Shown in pieces: positions 35,490-45,200 of a DNA stretch of 64,000 nucleotides. Each line of letters starts with the position of its first letter. Position 1 is the first letter of the stretch. The DNA comes from Nocardia xishanensis NBRC 101358 (GTDB lineage Bacteria; Actinomycetota; Actinomycetes; Mycobacteriales; Mycobacteriaceae), in NCBI RefSeq assembly GCF_001613365.1, contig NZ_BDCF01000010.1, positions 1 through 64,000 of the forward strand. The letters run 5' to 3'. The notes under the pieces are model-generated. The model made no database searches, was not told the origin of the DNA, and saw nothing but the letters and a program-made list of their open reading frames with translations. The position numbers and the translations under genes were made by a program.

Positions 35490-38305
35490 CCGGTACCACC
35501 GTGACCACTGCGCTGCGGCTGTCGAGAACGACCGTCGCGCAGTATCTCTCGTCGCACAAGCGGCTGAAGGAGGTCGTCGGTACGCCAGGTGACCCGGTCA
35601 CGCTGCTGTTGCGTGGCGAACCTGAGTGGGAGGGCGACCCCGTCTTGGCCCTCGCGGACGGTCGCCGCGTGCGGGTATCGGTCGGCGCTTCGCCGCTGTC
35701 GGTGCATGAAACAGTTCTCGCGCACGCTCGTGAGATCAGCCCCGATCCGCGAGTACTGGTGGTGCTGACCGGTGTCGAGGAACACGACCTCGATCCGGCC
35801 ATTCTCGTGCGTACCCACCGCGGTCGCGTACACACGGTGGACCGATGGGACATCGTGCGGGAAACTTTCGGCGCCACCGAGGTCGACCCCCGGCTCAAGC
35901 GGGAAGGGTGGGCATGCGAGGCGCTGCTCGATGCCGCCGGAGCGCAGGGGTGGCCGACCACGCTCGCCGGCGGTGTTCTCTCCCGCACCCCTGCCCTGGC
36001 CACGCTGGCCACCCGCCGACTGGGCATCCAGGCCGCGGTCGACCGAATCGATCCCCTCAGCCTGCTCGAATGGTCTCAACGGCCGGGTGGACCGCAGCTC
36101 CTGCTGGATCTGCGTGCTCCCGAACGTGACGGGCTCACCGAATTCCTCAGCGAGAACGAGCAATCCGGCGCAACCGGTGCTGTTGTGACAGCGCTCGTGC
36201 GCACCGGGCACGGCGCAGAAGCCATCGCCTACGGCTTGGTGTGCGCGACCCTGTGGCGGCATGCCATCGCGGACAACGCGGTGTATCAGGCGCGCGGGCG
36301 GGTCGAGCGCTGGCTCGGCGACCATCCGCCTGCGGTGGGTGGCGAACTGGACCGCCTGCTGGCGACCTTCGGCCGCACCTGCGAGGACTACGTCCGGGAT
36401 CTGCTGGTGAAGGCACGTTCCTCGGCCGACCTGCACGACGAAGCTGAAGAATCCGCTCGGCACGCCCGCAAAATAGCGGATACCGTGCTCACACAGGCCG
36501 ATCTTCTCGTCCGCCAGTTCGGTGCGGGCACGGCCGCGGAACACAGTCCGCTGCTCACCGCGGGCCTCGAGGCCCGACTCACGGCCGCGGGCAAAGCCCT
36601 CGGTCGCGGCAAGGCCGAGGAGATCGACAAGGCCGTGGCCGCTCTGCGCGCACACGACCTCGCCGCAGACCATCGTGTCCGCATCGGCCGAGTTCGGATG
36701 GCTCAACGCCTCACCCGGTGGCTCGACACCGATCCCGACCCGACCGGTGGCAGCGTCGCTGCAGCACTCGACCGGCAGATGCGGGACACCGCTTGGGCCG
36801 ACCGCGCCCTCGACTACCTCGATGCCGGCGGCGATGACGACGCCGCCCTACGCGTCGCCTACGACACCATTGCCACCCGAGCCCGCACGATCCGCCGTGA
36901 ATTCGACCGTGAGTTCGCGGAAAACCTTGCGGTCTGGACCGAATCGGGAACGTCGCCCGGCAAGATGTTGACGGTCGAGAGTTTCTTGCATCGTGTGGTT
37001 CGCCCGCTCGCCTCCGATCACCGTGTGCTGCTGATCGTCGTGGACGGCATGAGCGCCTCCATCGCGACCGAGCTGGCCGGAGAACTACGCAGCACCTTCG
37101 CCGAATACGATCCCCTGCCCGGCGAGGGGAAGCCCTACCGCCGCTGTATGGCTGCGGCGCTGCCGAGTCTGACCGCGGTCTCGCGCACTTCGCTGTTCGC
37201 GGGCAAACTCATGAAGGGCGATCAGAAGACAGAGGAACGTCTCTTTCCCCAGCATCCGTTCTGGGGCGCGAAGCGGGCCGAGGTCTTCCACAAGAACGAC
37301 CTGCGCAGCAAGCCCGGCGAGCGGTTCGGAGCAGACCTGAGTGCGGCTCTCGCCGATCCCGGCTGCCATGTCGCCGTGGTGCTCAACACCATCGACGACC
37401 GCCTCGCCAAAGAAGCCAAACTCGACGACTCCGGCTGGGAGACACGAGAAATCGGCGATCTGCGGGCCTTGGTCTCGGTGGCGACGGGGCAGGGCATGGT
37501 CGTTCTCATCACCAGCGACCATGGCCATGTCATCGACCGGCACGGTGTGCTCGTCGAGGCGGACAACGTCGAGTCGGCACGGCACCGCCTGCCCGCTGCC
37601 GAGTTCGACCAGCGCACCGAAACCGAGATCGCGCTGCACGGGCCCCGTGTCGTCTGGCCGGAGCCCGGCGCCTCGATTGTCGCATTGTGGGACAACGACT
37701 CCCGCTACACCGCTCAGAAGGCGGGGTATCACGGCGGCGCTGCCCTGGCGGAGATCACCATCCCTGTGCTGGCGTTCCTGCCGTTCGGCGCCACACCGCC
37801 CGTCGGCTGGCGGGAACTGGGTGACCAGCGGCCCGAATGGTGGCGCGACGGTACCGAATCGCTGCCCCAGCACCCGACCCCCGCTGTCGAACACAAGGCA
37901 CGGACTCGCGTCGCCAGCAAGGCGGCCGAGAAGCAGACCGATCAGATCACTCTGGACATTCCGCTGCTCAGCGCCCCAGCCCTGCCGCCGCAGACGAACG
38001 CCGCCGACGAGCTGGTCACCGGACTGCTCGCTTCGGAGGTGTTCGCCGCGCAGCTGGAGCAACTGGCGCGGAAACCGGCAACCACCAAGCTGGAGAAGGC
38101 GATTCGGGCACTGCTCGACGGACCGCAGTCGACCACCGCGCTCGCCCAACGGGTCGGCGACCCACCGACCCGCGCCGGCGGCTTCGCGGCCGTACTCGGG
38201 CAGCTGCTCAATGTAGACGGAGCGCAGGTGCTCGAGACTCTGCCGGACGGCCGGACGCTGCGGCTGCATGTCGGGCTACTGCGTACCCAGTTCGGGCTGC
38301 GATGA
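35486..38305 (+). CDS. pglZ: BREX-2 phosphatase PglZ
   Basis: This is the alkaline-phosphatase-superfamily protein shared by all BREX types, 939 residues. The metal-binding motif LLIVVDGMSAS begins near residue 515, and the second metal site TSDHGHVI lies near 676-683. The N-terminal half is helical and may bind partners. The C-terminal region (after about 800) is Pro/Ala-rich and ends in a winged-helix-like segment (VLETLPDGRTLRLHVGLL). The ATG at 35486 overlaps the pglY stop by four bases, so W, X, Y and Z form one coupled operon. After it comes a 257-bp gap with a palindrome. Confidence 0.93.
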   Translation: MTGTTVTTALRLSRTTVAQYLSSHKRLKEVVGTPGDPVTLLLRGEPEWEGDPVLALADGRRVRVSVGASPLSVHETVLAHAREISPDPRVLVVLTGVEEHDLDPAILVRTHRGRVHTVDRWDIVRETFGATEVDPRLKREGWACEALLDAAGAQGWPTTLAGGVLSRTPALATLATRRLGIQAAVDRIDPLSLLEWSQRPGGPQLLLDLRAPERDGLTEFLSENEQSGATGAVVTALVRTGHGAEAIAYGLVCATLWRHAIADNAVYQARGRVERWLGDHPPAVGGELDRLLATFGRTCEDYVRDLLVKARSSADLHDEAEESARHARKIADTVLTQADLLVRQFGAGTAAEHSPLLTAGLEARLTAAGKALGRGKAEEIDKAVAALRAHDLAADHRVRIGRVRMAQRLTRWLDTDPDPTGGSVAAALDRQMRDTAWADRALDYLDAGGDDDAALRVAYDTIATRARTIRREFDREFAENLAVWTESGTSPGKMLTVESFLHRVVRPLASDHRVLLIVVDGMSASIATELAGELRSTFAEYDPLPGEGKPYRRCMAAALPSLTAVSRTSLFAGKLMKGDQKTEERLFPQHPFWGAKRAEVFHKNDLRSKPGERFGADLSAALADPGCHVAVVLNTIDDRLAKEAKLDDSGWETREIGDLRALVSVATGQGMVVLITSDHGHVIDRHGVLVEADNVESARHRLPAAEFDQRTETEIALHGPRVVWPEPGASIVALWDNDSRYTAQKAGYHGGAALAEITIPVLAFLPFGATPPVGWRELGDQRPEWWRDGTESLPQHPTPAVEHKARTRVASKAAEKQTDQITLDIPLLSAPALPPQTNAADELVTGLLASEVFAAQLEQLARKPATTKLEKAIRALLDGPQSTTALAQRVGDPPTRAGGFAAVLGQLLNVDGAQVLETLPDGRTLRLHVGLLRTQFGLR

Positions 38306-38517
38306 GCGCAGGGCGTCGCCGGCGATGTCCGTTCGGTACATCGTCGTCGGTGCCTGGCCGATGGCGCAGCCGCAGAATTGCTCGGTACGCGAAACCCCTA
38401 CGGAAACGGATCCGCTCGATGTTGAATCGACACGCGGTGCACCTGGGCAAAGCAGACTGGGACCAGTAGTCTCCTGTAGCCGAAAGACCTTGGTACACAG
38501 ACGATGACAGATCGCGA

Positions 38518-38539
38518 TCTCCGACGGTAACGTCGGAGA
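38518..38539. promoter_or_regulatory. Perfect 9-bp palindrome upstream of the DUF262 gene
   Basis: TCTCCGACG (38518-38526), GTAA, CGTCGGAGA (38531-38539) lies 23 bases before the TTG start at 38563, within the 257-bp gap after pglZ. It could be an operator over the start region or a terminator of the pgl operon. No T-run follows. The rest of the gap shows nothing clear. Confidence 0.5.
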
Positions 38540-38562
38540 CATCAGACGGGGGGAACTATCCC

Positions 38563-40359
38563 TTGGCGCTCGACAACCCGATGCTGCGGACCCTGTTGGA
38601 ACGCATCCACTCCGGCGAACTCCAGCTGCCGGACTTCCAACGCGAGTGGAAATGGGACGACCAACGCATCCGAGAGCTGATCGCCACGGTCACTCTGAAC
38701 TACCCGCTCGGCGTGGTGATGACACTGGACACCGGAGGCGCAACCCGCTTCCGTACCAGGCCACTGACCGGTGCCGAAATGGCGGGGCACGTCGAGCCCG
38801 GTGTGCTGCTGCTGGACGGACAGCAGAGGCTCACCTCCCTGTATCAGTCACTGTTCCTCGACAGGCCGGTCCGCACCGTCGACTCGCGTGGTAACGAGAT
38901 GGAACGGTGGTATTACGTCGATATCGTCAAGTCCGTCGGTTCACCGACGGACCGCGACGACGCCATCGTGTCGGTCCCAGCAGACAAGGTCGTCCGGACC
39001 GGCCATGGCCGCCGACCGGGCCTGGATCTCAGCGATGTCGCCGCCGAATGCACTGCCGCGTACTTCCCGCTGCACATTGTGTTCGACATCAACCAGGTCC
39101 ACTCGTGGCAACGTGCGTTCACCGAAGCGGATCCCGGCCGCAACTGGCCCATCTGGTCCGAATTCGAAAGACAGGTCATCCAGCATGTGCGGTCGTACGC
39201 CGTTCCAATGATCCGACTCGGCGCGGAAACCTCGACAGACGCGGTCTGTTCCGTTTTCGAACGGGTGAACACTGGCGGTGTACCGCTGAACGTCTTCGAG
39301 CTGCTGACCGCGACCTACTCCGGTGATCGGGAATACGAAACCCAACACGGCGACTACTACCGGCTGCCCGAGGTATGGAGCGACATCAAGAAGGGCCTGG
39401 CAACGGCTCGGCACGTATTCGGCAATGTCGACGCCGGCATCGAGAACGGGCTCACCAGTAGTGATTTTCTGCAGGCAGTCGCTCTGGTGCGCACGTGGAA
39501 GATCAAGCAACATCGCCCGACAGCGCCGGTCTCGTGCAAACGCCGCGATCTGCTCACCCTGCCGCTGCACGACTTCGACCAGCTCGCACCGGCCGTGCGC
39601 GACGCGTTCGCCTGGGTGGGGGAATTCCTGGCCGAGCAGTGCATCGTGACACCGGCCGATCTGCCCTACCGCTCGCAGCTGATACCACTGGCCGCCGTGC
39701 GCGCCATCCTCGCGGAGCGAACCGACGAGCCTGAGATGCGCGCGCGGCTCACTCGTTGGTACTGGTGTGGCGTTCTCGGCGAGATGTACGGCGGGTCGAC
39801 GGAGAGCCGGTTCACCCGCGACGTCGAGCAGCTGATCGCATGGCAGGACGCCCAAACGACCGTTCCCGACACTATCAGCGAAGCGATCTTCGTCGCCGAC
39901 CGAATGGACACGTTGAGCACCCGCAACAGTGCCGCGTACAAGGGCATCATCGCTCTGCTGATCAAACAGGGAGCCACCGACTGGTACTTCGCTACGGATC
40001 CACTCACCGAGGCGACCTTGGTTCAATACGCCGTCGACATACGTCAGATCTTCCCGAAACAGTGGCTCGCCCGGCGCGGAGTACCCAACTGGCAGGCAAC
40101 GTCGATCGTGAACAAGACACCGCTGTCAGATCGCGCCAACAAGAGCCTTGTCGGCCCGCCCAGTCGGTATCTGCCAGTTCTGGCGAGCGAATGCGGCACA
40201 CGTAATGAATGGTTCGACGACGTGGTGGCCACCCACCTGATCGATCCCACGCTGTTGCACGCCGACGACTTCGACGAGTTCTACCGCGATCGCAAAGCAC
40301 AGCTGCTGAAGCTCGTCGCCGAGGCGATGGGCAAGAGTACGTTCGGAGGCACGAAGTGA
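38563..40359 (+). CDS. DUF262/DUF1524 (GmrSD-like) protein with altered HNH active site
   Basis: This is a 598-residue protein with the ParB-like DUF262 domain at the N terminus (LQLPDFQREWKWDDQRI, then the NTP-binding DGQQR near residue 85). The C-terminal part is the DUF1524 HNH-type domain (about 480-545; SIVNKTPLSDRANKSL, GPPSRYL). GmrSD-like enzymes use this pair to cut modified phage DNA. In active members the HNH domain begins with HHIFP. Here the same place reads DIRQIFP (Arg494 Gln495, bases 40042-40047), each one base change away from a His codon. The nuclease may be dead or rewired. The TTG start follows GGGGGG. The stop overlaps the next gene (GTGA). Confidence 0.8.
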   Translation: MALDNPMLRTLLERIHSGELQLPDFQREWKWDDQRIRELIATVTLNYPLGVVMTLDTGGATRFRTRPLTGAEMAGHVEPGVLLLDGQQRLTSLYQSLFLDRPVRTVDSRGNEMERWYYVDIVKSVGSPTDRDDAIVSVPADKVVRTGHGRRPGLDLSDVAAECTAAYFPLHIVFDINQVHSWQRAFTEADPGRNWPIWSEFERQVIQHVRSYAVPMIRLGAETSTDAVCSVFERVNTGGVPLNVFELLTATYSGDREYETQHGDYYRLPEVWSDIKKGLATARHVFGNVDAGIENGLTSSDFLQAVALVRTWKIKQHRPTAPVSCKRRDLLTLPLHDFDQLAPAVRDAFAWVGEFLAEQCIVTPADLPYRSQLIPLAAVRAILAERTDEPEMRARLTRWYWCGVLGEMYGGSTESRFTRDVEQLIAWQDAQTTVPDTISEAIFVADRMDTLSTRNSAAYKGIIALLIKQGATDWYFATDPLTEATLVQYAVDIRQIFPKQWLARRGVPNWQATSIVNKTPLSDRANKSLVGPPSRYLPVLASECGTRNEWFDDVVATHLIDPTLLHADDFDEFYRDRKAQLLKLVAEAMGKSTFGGTK

Positions 40360-41375
40360 CCTCAGTGCCGACACCGCAGCAGTTGCAGGCACTCGTCGAT
40401 ACGAGTATGCCGGTGAAGGATTTGTTGGAATACTTCGGTTTCCGCAGACGAACCTATGACACCGTACCCGTGATCAGCAAGGCACTACAGGCCGCCGGGC
40501 TGACTACGACTCCGGGCTTCGCGACGTGCCATCGGGACACACTGATCATGATTGTCGACATCGACAACACAACAGTGGAGACCGACGACGACGAGAGCTG
40601 CGACGACTTCCTCCCCGGAACCTTGCCGCAACGCCCGTTTCTGGTCGGGGATCTGCCATCGGCTCGTGGTCGGCTGATCTCGGTGACCTCCGATGTGTCA
40701 CTTGCCAAAGCGGTCCACTTGATGCGAAGTCACGACATCTCTCAGATACCCGTCATCGACGGCTCGTCGGACCTCAAAGGAGTAGTGACCTGGCAGTCGG
40801 TAGCCGCGCTACGGGAAAAACCGCACCTGCAAGCGAAGTTGGCCGATGCGACGGTCGGAACCGTCGACAGCGCGGAGACGCATCAGGAGCTCTTCCCCAG
40901 GTTGCAGATCATCGAAAAGCAAGGATTTTTGCTGATCCGGGAAAGAACCGGTGTTTTCAGCGGCATCATCACAACTGCCGATGTCACAGCCCATTTCCAT
41001 CAGAGCGCTCTGCCGTTCTTTCTCGTCGGTGAAATCGAAGGCAAGCTACGCAGACTGCTCAGCCCGATCAGCCCGGAAGCGATCGAGCTCGTCCAACACG
41101 ATAAACAGAAGACGGGCAACATCAACGATCTAATGTTCGGCCAGTACGAGATGCTGCTCCGGCACAACCATACGAAAACGAAACTTGCTGCGAGCGCGGA
41201 CGCCAACTGGCAGTGCCTCGGCTGGAGCACCGTCGATCGCAGCCTGTTCGTGGCACAGCTGGCTCGGGTCCGCGCAATCCGGAACGTCATTGCGCACTTC
41301 AGCCCCCAGCAACTCCCCGAATCCGACTTGAACGAGCTGCGAAGCTTCGCCCAACTGCTCAACCACCTGATGTAG
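40356..41375 (+). CDS. CBS-domain protein with C-terminal HEPN-like domain
   Basis: This 339-residue protein has three parts. An N-terminal segment (about 1-70, VKDLLEYFGFRRRTYDTVPVI) looks like a DNA- or partner-binding helical domain. A tandem CBS pair (about 95-220) has AVHLMRSHDISQIPVID and FSGIITTADV; CBS pairs bind adenine nucleotides. A helical C-terminal domain carries RNVIAH (309-314), the Rx4H motif of HEPN ribonucleases. The GTG start overlaps the DUF262 stop, so both are made together. I infer a nucleotide-gated RNase or a partner of the DUF262 protein. The HEPN call rests on the motif and the helical context only. Confidence 0.65.
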   Translation: MTSVPTPQQLQALVDTSMPVKDLLEYFGFRRRTYDTVPVISKALQAAGLTTTPGFATCHRDTLIMIVDIDNTTVETDDDESCDDFLPGTLPQRPFLVGDLPSARGRLISVTSDVSLAKAVHLMRSHDISQIPVIDGSSDLKGVVTWQSVAALREKPHLQAKLADATVGTVDSAETHQELFPRLQIIEKQGFLLIRERTGVFSGIITTADVTAHFHQSALPFFLVGEIEGKLRRLLSPISPEAIELVQHDKQKTGNINDLMFGQYEMLLRHNHTKTKLAASADANWQCLGWSTVDRSLFVAQLARVRAIRNVIAHFSPQQLPESDLNELRSFAQLLNHLM

Positions 41376-41550
41376 GCGACGATCCGCGGCGCCTGTCCAC
41401 GCTGCGAGCCCGCCGCGTCGGCGGCACTGATTTCGCCGCGGACTGGGGACCCCGATCCGCATCTGCCAACACGTTCGCAATCCCCGACTTAGCGGAGTAG
41501 ACGTTCGCTCCTCGATTCGGCGTCATCTCTGCCCATGCGAGACTGTCCAG

Positions 41551-42864
41551 GTGAGTAGCCAGCCAACCCAGGTCAGCGCGGCCCGGCGTCGCGCGGTCAT
41601 CGATGCGCTGCGGCGGGGCGCGGTGCCGGAGAGCGGACTGGACCTGCTCGCTACCGGGCTCGACCGATTCGAGGCCGCCCTCGACGCGGAACTCGACGTG
41701 GTCGAGTCCGGCGGGTCGGTGTTCAAAGCGGTTCGTGGTGAATACGGATCCGGTAAGACGTTCTTCTCGCGATGGCTGGGCGAGCGTGCGAAGCGGCGCA
41801 ACTTCGCGGTGTCGGAGGTTCAGATCTCCGAAACCGAGACACCGCTGCACAAGCTGGAAACGGTGTATCGGCGGCTCACCGAGAGGCTCACGACGGCGAG
41901 CTTCCCGCCGAGCGCGCTTCGCTCGGTTGTGGACGCCTGGTTCTACGCGCTCGAGGAAGACGCTCTCACCGCCGGCGCTGACGAAGACTCGCTCGTCGGC
42001 GCTGTCGACGAACTAATGACCGCCCGGCTGGTCGAGGTCTCGCGCCATGCGCCTTCCTTCGCGACGGCGCTACGGGGATACCGCACGGCGCTGGTCAACG
42101 GTGACGAAGCTACAGCCGCCGCGATCCTGGCATGGCTGGGCGGACAGCCGAATGTGGCCGCCGCCGCCAGGCGGGCCGCGGGTGTGCGAGGCGAACTCGA
42201 CCACTTCGGCGCCTTCGGGTTCCTCCAAGGCCTGCTCACCGCGTTGCGCGACAGTGGTCATCGGGGTCTGCTGCTCGTGCTCGATGAGGTGGAGACCTTG
42301 CAGCGAGTGCGGTCCGATGCCAGGGACAAAGCCCTCAACGCCCTGCGTCAGCTCATCGACGAGGTCTACTCCGGCCGGTTCCCTGGGTTGTATCTGCTCA
42401 TCACTGGCACGCCCGCGTTCTACGACGGGCAGCAAGGGGTGCAGCGTCTGGCGCCGCTGGCGCAGCGTCTTGCCACGGATTTCACCACGGATCCGCGCTT
42501 CGACAACCCCCGCGCCGTGCAGCTCCGGTTGCCGGGGTTCACGATGGATTCGCTTGTTGCGCTAGGTATTACGATCCGCGAACTGTATGCCGACGGTAGT
42601 GAGCACCCCGAACGGATCCGTGACATCGCCGACGACGCCTACATCGCCGATCTTGCCCAAGCTGTGAGCGGTACTCTCGGCGGTAAGGTCGGTGTCGCGC
42701 CCCGATTGTTTCTCAAGAAGCTCGTTGGCGACGTTCTGGATCGCATCGACCAGTTCCCCGACTTCGATCCGCGACAGCATTACAAGCTCACCGTCGGCAC
42801 CTCCGAACTGACCAACGCCGAGCGCAATCTCGTTCGTGCCGACGACATCGACCTGAAACTGTGA
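41551..42864 (+). CDS. brxD: BREX-2 ATP-binding protein BrxD
   Basis: This is the AAA-type ATPase of type 2 BREX (DUF2791), 437 residues. Walker A GEYGSGKT (63-70) is followed by FFSRWLGERA. Walker B is LLLVLDEVETL (near 244-254), with a sensor region LYLLITGTPAFYDG. The N terminus ARRRAVIDALRRGAVP matches the family. A GTG start is used, 175 bp after the CBS-HEPN gene; that gap shows no gene. The stop overlaps brxHI by four bases. BrxD and BrxHI are the usual partner pair of BREX-2 and are separated from the pgl genes here by the DUF262 and CBS-HEPN genes. Confidence 0.92.
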   Translation: MSSQPTQVSAARRRAVIDALRRGAVPESGLDLLATGLDRFEAALDAELDVVESGGSVFKAVRGEYGSGKTFFSRWLGERAKRRNFAVSEVQISETETPLHKLETVYRRLTERLTTASFPPSALRSVVDAWFYALEEDALTAGADEDSLVGAVDELMTARLVEVSRHAPSFATALRGYRTALVNGDEATAAAILAWLGGQPNVAAAARRAAGVRGELDHFGAFGFLQGLLTALRDSGHRGLLLVLDEVETLQRVRSDARDKALNALRQLIDEVYSGRFPGLYLLITGTPAFYDGQQGVQRLAPLAQRLATDFTTDPRFDNPRAVQLRLPGFTMDSLVALGITIRELYADGSEHPERIRDIADDAYIADLAQAVSGTLGGKVGVAPRLFLKKLVGDVLDRIDQFPDFDPRQHYKLTVGTSELTNAERNLVRADDIDLKL

Positions 42865-44993
42865 CCGACGAGCCGTGGGATCGCCTCCACCCGGTGGTGG
42901 TCCACCACATCGTCAACACGCTGGGCTGGCCAGGCCTTAGACCACTGCAACAGGACGCCATCGCACCGCTGGTCGACGGTGCGGACGCCGTTCTCCTCGC
43001 GCCGACAGCGGGCGGAAAGACGGAGGCGGCTTGCTTTCCGCTGTTGAGCGCCATGGAACAGCAGCACTGGACCGGCATTTCGGTGCTGTACCTGTGCCCG
43101 CTGAAGGCACTGCTGAACAACCTGGTCACGCGGATCGACTCGTATGCGCAGTGGCTCGGCAGGCGTGCGGCGCTCTGGCACGGCGACGTCACGGACTCCA
43201 AGCGCGATCGCCTCCGCCGCGAGCACCCCGATATCCTCCTGACGACGCCGGAGGCGTTGGAAGCCATGCTGATCGGCACGAAGACCGACCACAACGAGTT
43301 GCTCGGCAATATCCGCGCTGTCGTCGTCGACGAGGTCCACGCCTTCGCCGGTGACGACCGTGGTTGGCATCTGCTGGCTGTGCTGGAACGTCTACAGCGA
43401 GTCACTGGGCGTCCAATTCAGCGCGTCGGCTTGTCCGCCACGGTCGGCAACCCGAACGATCTTCTCACTTGGCTACAGGGGTCAGGGGCAAGCACCCGCC
43501 CCGCCCGAGTCGTCGCTCCGGGTGTCACGCTGCCGTTAGCGGCGAAGAGCGCCGCTCCCCCGCCGGGGGAAGTCGAACTCGACTATGTCGGCTCACTCGA
43601 CAATGCCGCCAAAGTGATCGCGGCGTTGCATCGGGGCGAGAAACGCCTGGTCTTCTGCGACTCCCGACGACAAGTCGAACACTTGGGCGCCGCGCTGCGG
43701 GAACGCGAGGTAACGGTGTTCCTCTCCCATTCGTCGCTCTCCGTCGACGAACGCACGCGCGCCGAACAGGCGTTCGCCGAGGCACGGGACTGCGTGATCG
43801 TCTCCACATCGACCCTCGAGCTCGGCATCGACGTCGGCGACCTGGACCGGGTGATCCAGATCGACTCACCCACGACGGTCGCGTCATTCCTCCAGCGAAC
43901 TGGACGCACCGGCCGCCGCGCCGACAGCACCCGTAATTGCCTGTTCTTGGCAACCACCGACGATGCCCTTGTCCAAGCCGCGGGGCTGCTGCTTCTCTGG
44001 GGCCGCGGTTGGATCGAACCTATTACTCCGCCACCCGAGCCGAGACACCTTGTCGCCCAGCAGCTGCTGGCCGTCACGTTGCAGCACCACAGCATCGGCG
44101 ACCGCCTCTGGACACACGAGTGGAATGATCTGGCCCCCTTCGACGAATCCGCCTCGCCGATACTGCGGCATCTGCTCGCCCAGGGATATCTAGACGAAGA
44201 CGGCGGACTGCTCCACGTGGGCCCGGCCGCCGAAAAGCGGTTCGGCCGCAAGCATTTCCTCGATCTCACGGCGGCCTTCACAGCACCACCGCAGTTCACT
44301 GTCCTCGCTGGGCGCCAGGAGATCGGCCACACCGACCCCTCGGTTCTGACCGACGACAGCCCTGGCCCGCGGCGACTGCTGCTCGCCGGGCGCAGCTGGC
44401 AGGTCACCTACATCGACTGGAGTCGGCGCCGCGCATTCGTGGAACCGGCGCAGACCGGGGGCGTGGCGAAATGGTCGAATCTGGGCCTTAGAGGTTTGTC
44501 GTTCGAACTCGCGCGCGCAATACGCGATGTGTATCTCGGTGCGGACCCGCCGGTCGACTTGACCCGTCGGGCCAGGACGCAACTGGCCGACATCCGAGCC
44601 CCCGAAGGAACAGGCAATGCCCGCGCGGAGGCGACGGTCGTTCACCGGGACGAAGAACGGGTTTACTGGTGGACCTGGGCGGGATTCCGAGCCAACGCCA
44701 CATTGGCCGCATCGCTGCCCGACATCGTCTATCCGAATCAGCGGCCGAACGATTTCAGCATCCGACTGCGACCGGATCTGACGATAGACATGTGGCGAAG
44801 CGCGCTGGCCGAACGGCGCGAGCTCCTGCCGTCCCTCGTGTTGCCAGAGGTCGACGGGCGTGCGGCGCGCGGGTTGAAGTTCTCCGACGTCCTACCGGAC
44901 GAGGTCGCAACGGCGATTGTGTCCGCTCGTCTCGCCGATCTCGACTCTGCGCGGAGGGTGCTTGGGGAGAACACGGCGTTCTACACCATCTGA
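42861..44993 (+). CDS. brxHI: BREX-2 DEAD/DEAH-box helicase BrxHI (Lhr-like)
   Basis: This is a superfamily 2 helicase of the Lhr type, 710 residues, and is the last BREX gene here. It has a Q-like motif (LRPLQQDAI), Walker A APTAGGKT (47-54), motif Ib TTPEAL, motif II DEVH (near 157-160), motif III SAT and motif VI QRTGRTGR. The C-terminal third (RRLLLAGRSWQVTYIDWSRR) resembles the Lhr winged-helix/beta region. The GTG start overlaps brxD. A 207-bp gap follows, with no gene I can support. By family knowledge it acts on nucleic acid during BREX defence, but its exact substrate is not known. Confidence 0.92.
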   Translation: MTDEPWDRLHPVVVHHIVNTLGWPGLRPLQQDAIAPLVDGADAVLLAPTAGGKTEAACFPLLSAMEQQHWTGISVLYLCPLKALLNNLVTRIDSYAQWLGRRAALWHGDVTDSKRDRLRREHPDILLTTPEALEAMLIGTKTDHNELLGNIRAVVVDEVHAFAGDDRGWHLLAVLERLQRVTGRPIQRVGLSATVGNPNDLLTWLQGSGASTRPARVVAPGVTLPLAAKSAAPPPGEVELDYVGSLDNAAKVIAALHRGEKRLVFCDSRRQVEHLGAALREREVTVFLSHSSLSVDERTRAEQAFAEARDCVIVSTSTLELGIDVGDLDRVIQIDSPTTVASFLQRTGRTGRRADSTRNCLFLATTDDALVQAAGLLLLWGRGWIEPITPPPEPRHLVAQQLLAVTLQHHSIGDRLWTHEWNDLAPFDESASPILRHLLAQGYLDEDGGLLHVGPAAEKRFGRKHFLDLTAAFTAPPQFTVLAGRQEIGHTDPSVLTDDSPGPRRLLLAGRSWQVTYIDWSRRRAFVEPAQTGGVAKWSNLGLRGLSFELARAIRDVYLGADPPVDLTRRARTQLADIRAPEGTGNARAEATVVHRDEERVYWWTWAGFRANATLAASLPDIVYPNQRPNDFSIRLRPDLTIDMWRSALAERRELLPSLVLPEVDGRAARGLKFSDVLPDEVATAIVSARLADLDSARRVLGENTAFYTI

Positions 44994-45200
44994 TTTGCAA
45001 CGAGCTCCGCACGTCGAGGCTGGGGCAATGACACATCACCGAGCTGGACCCGGAGGTCTTTGACTAGAGTCCCATGGGCGCTAAAGCCAACAGGAACCTA
45101 ATCGATTACTGCAGAATGCTTTTCGTCCGATGACCTACGGGCGAGTCGGGCCGCGCCTGCCTATGCTGCTGTATGGCGGGCTGAACAGTTAGGGGGGTAT

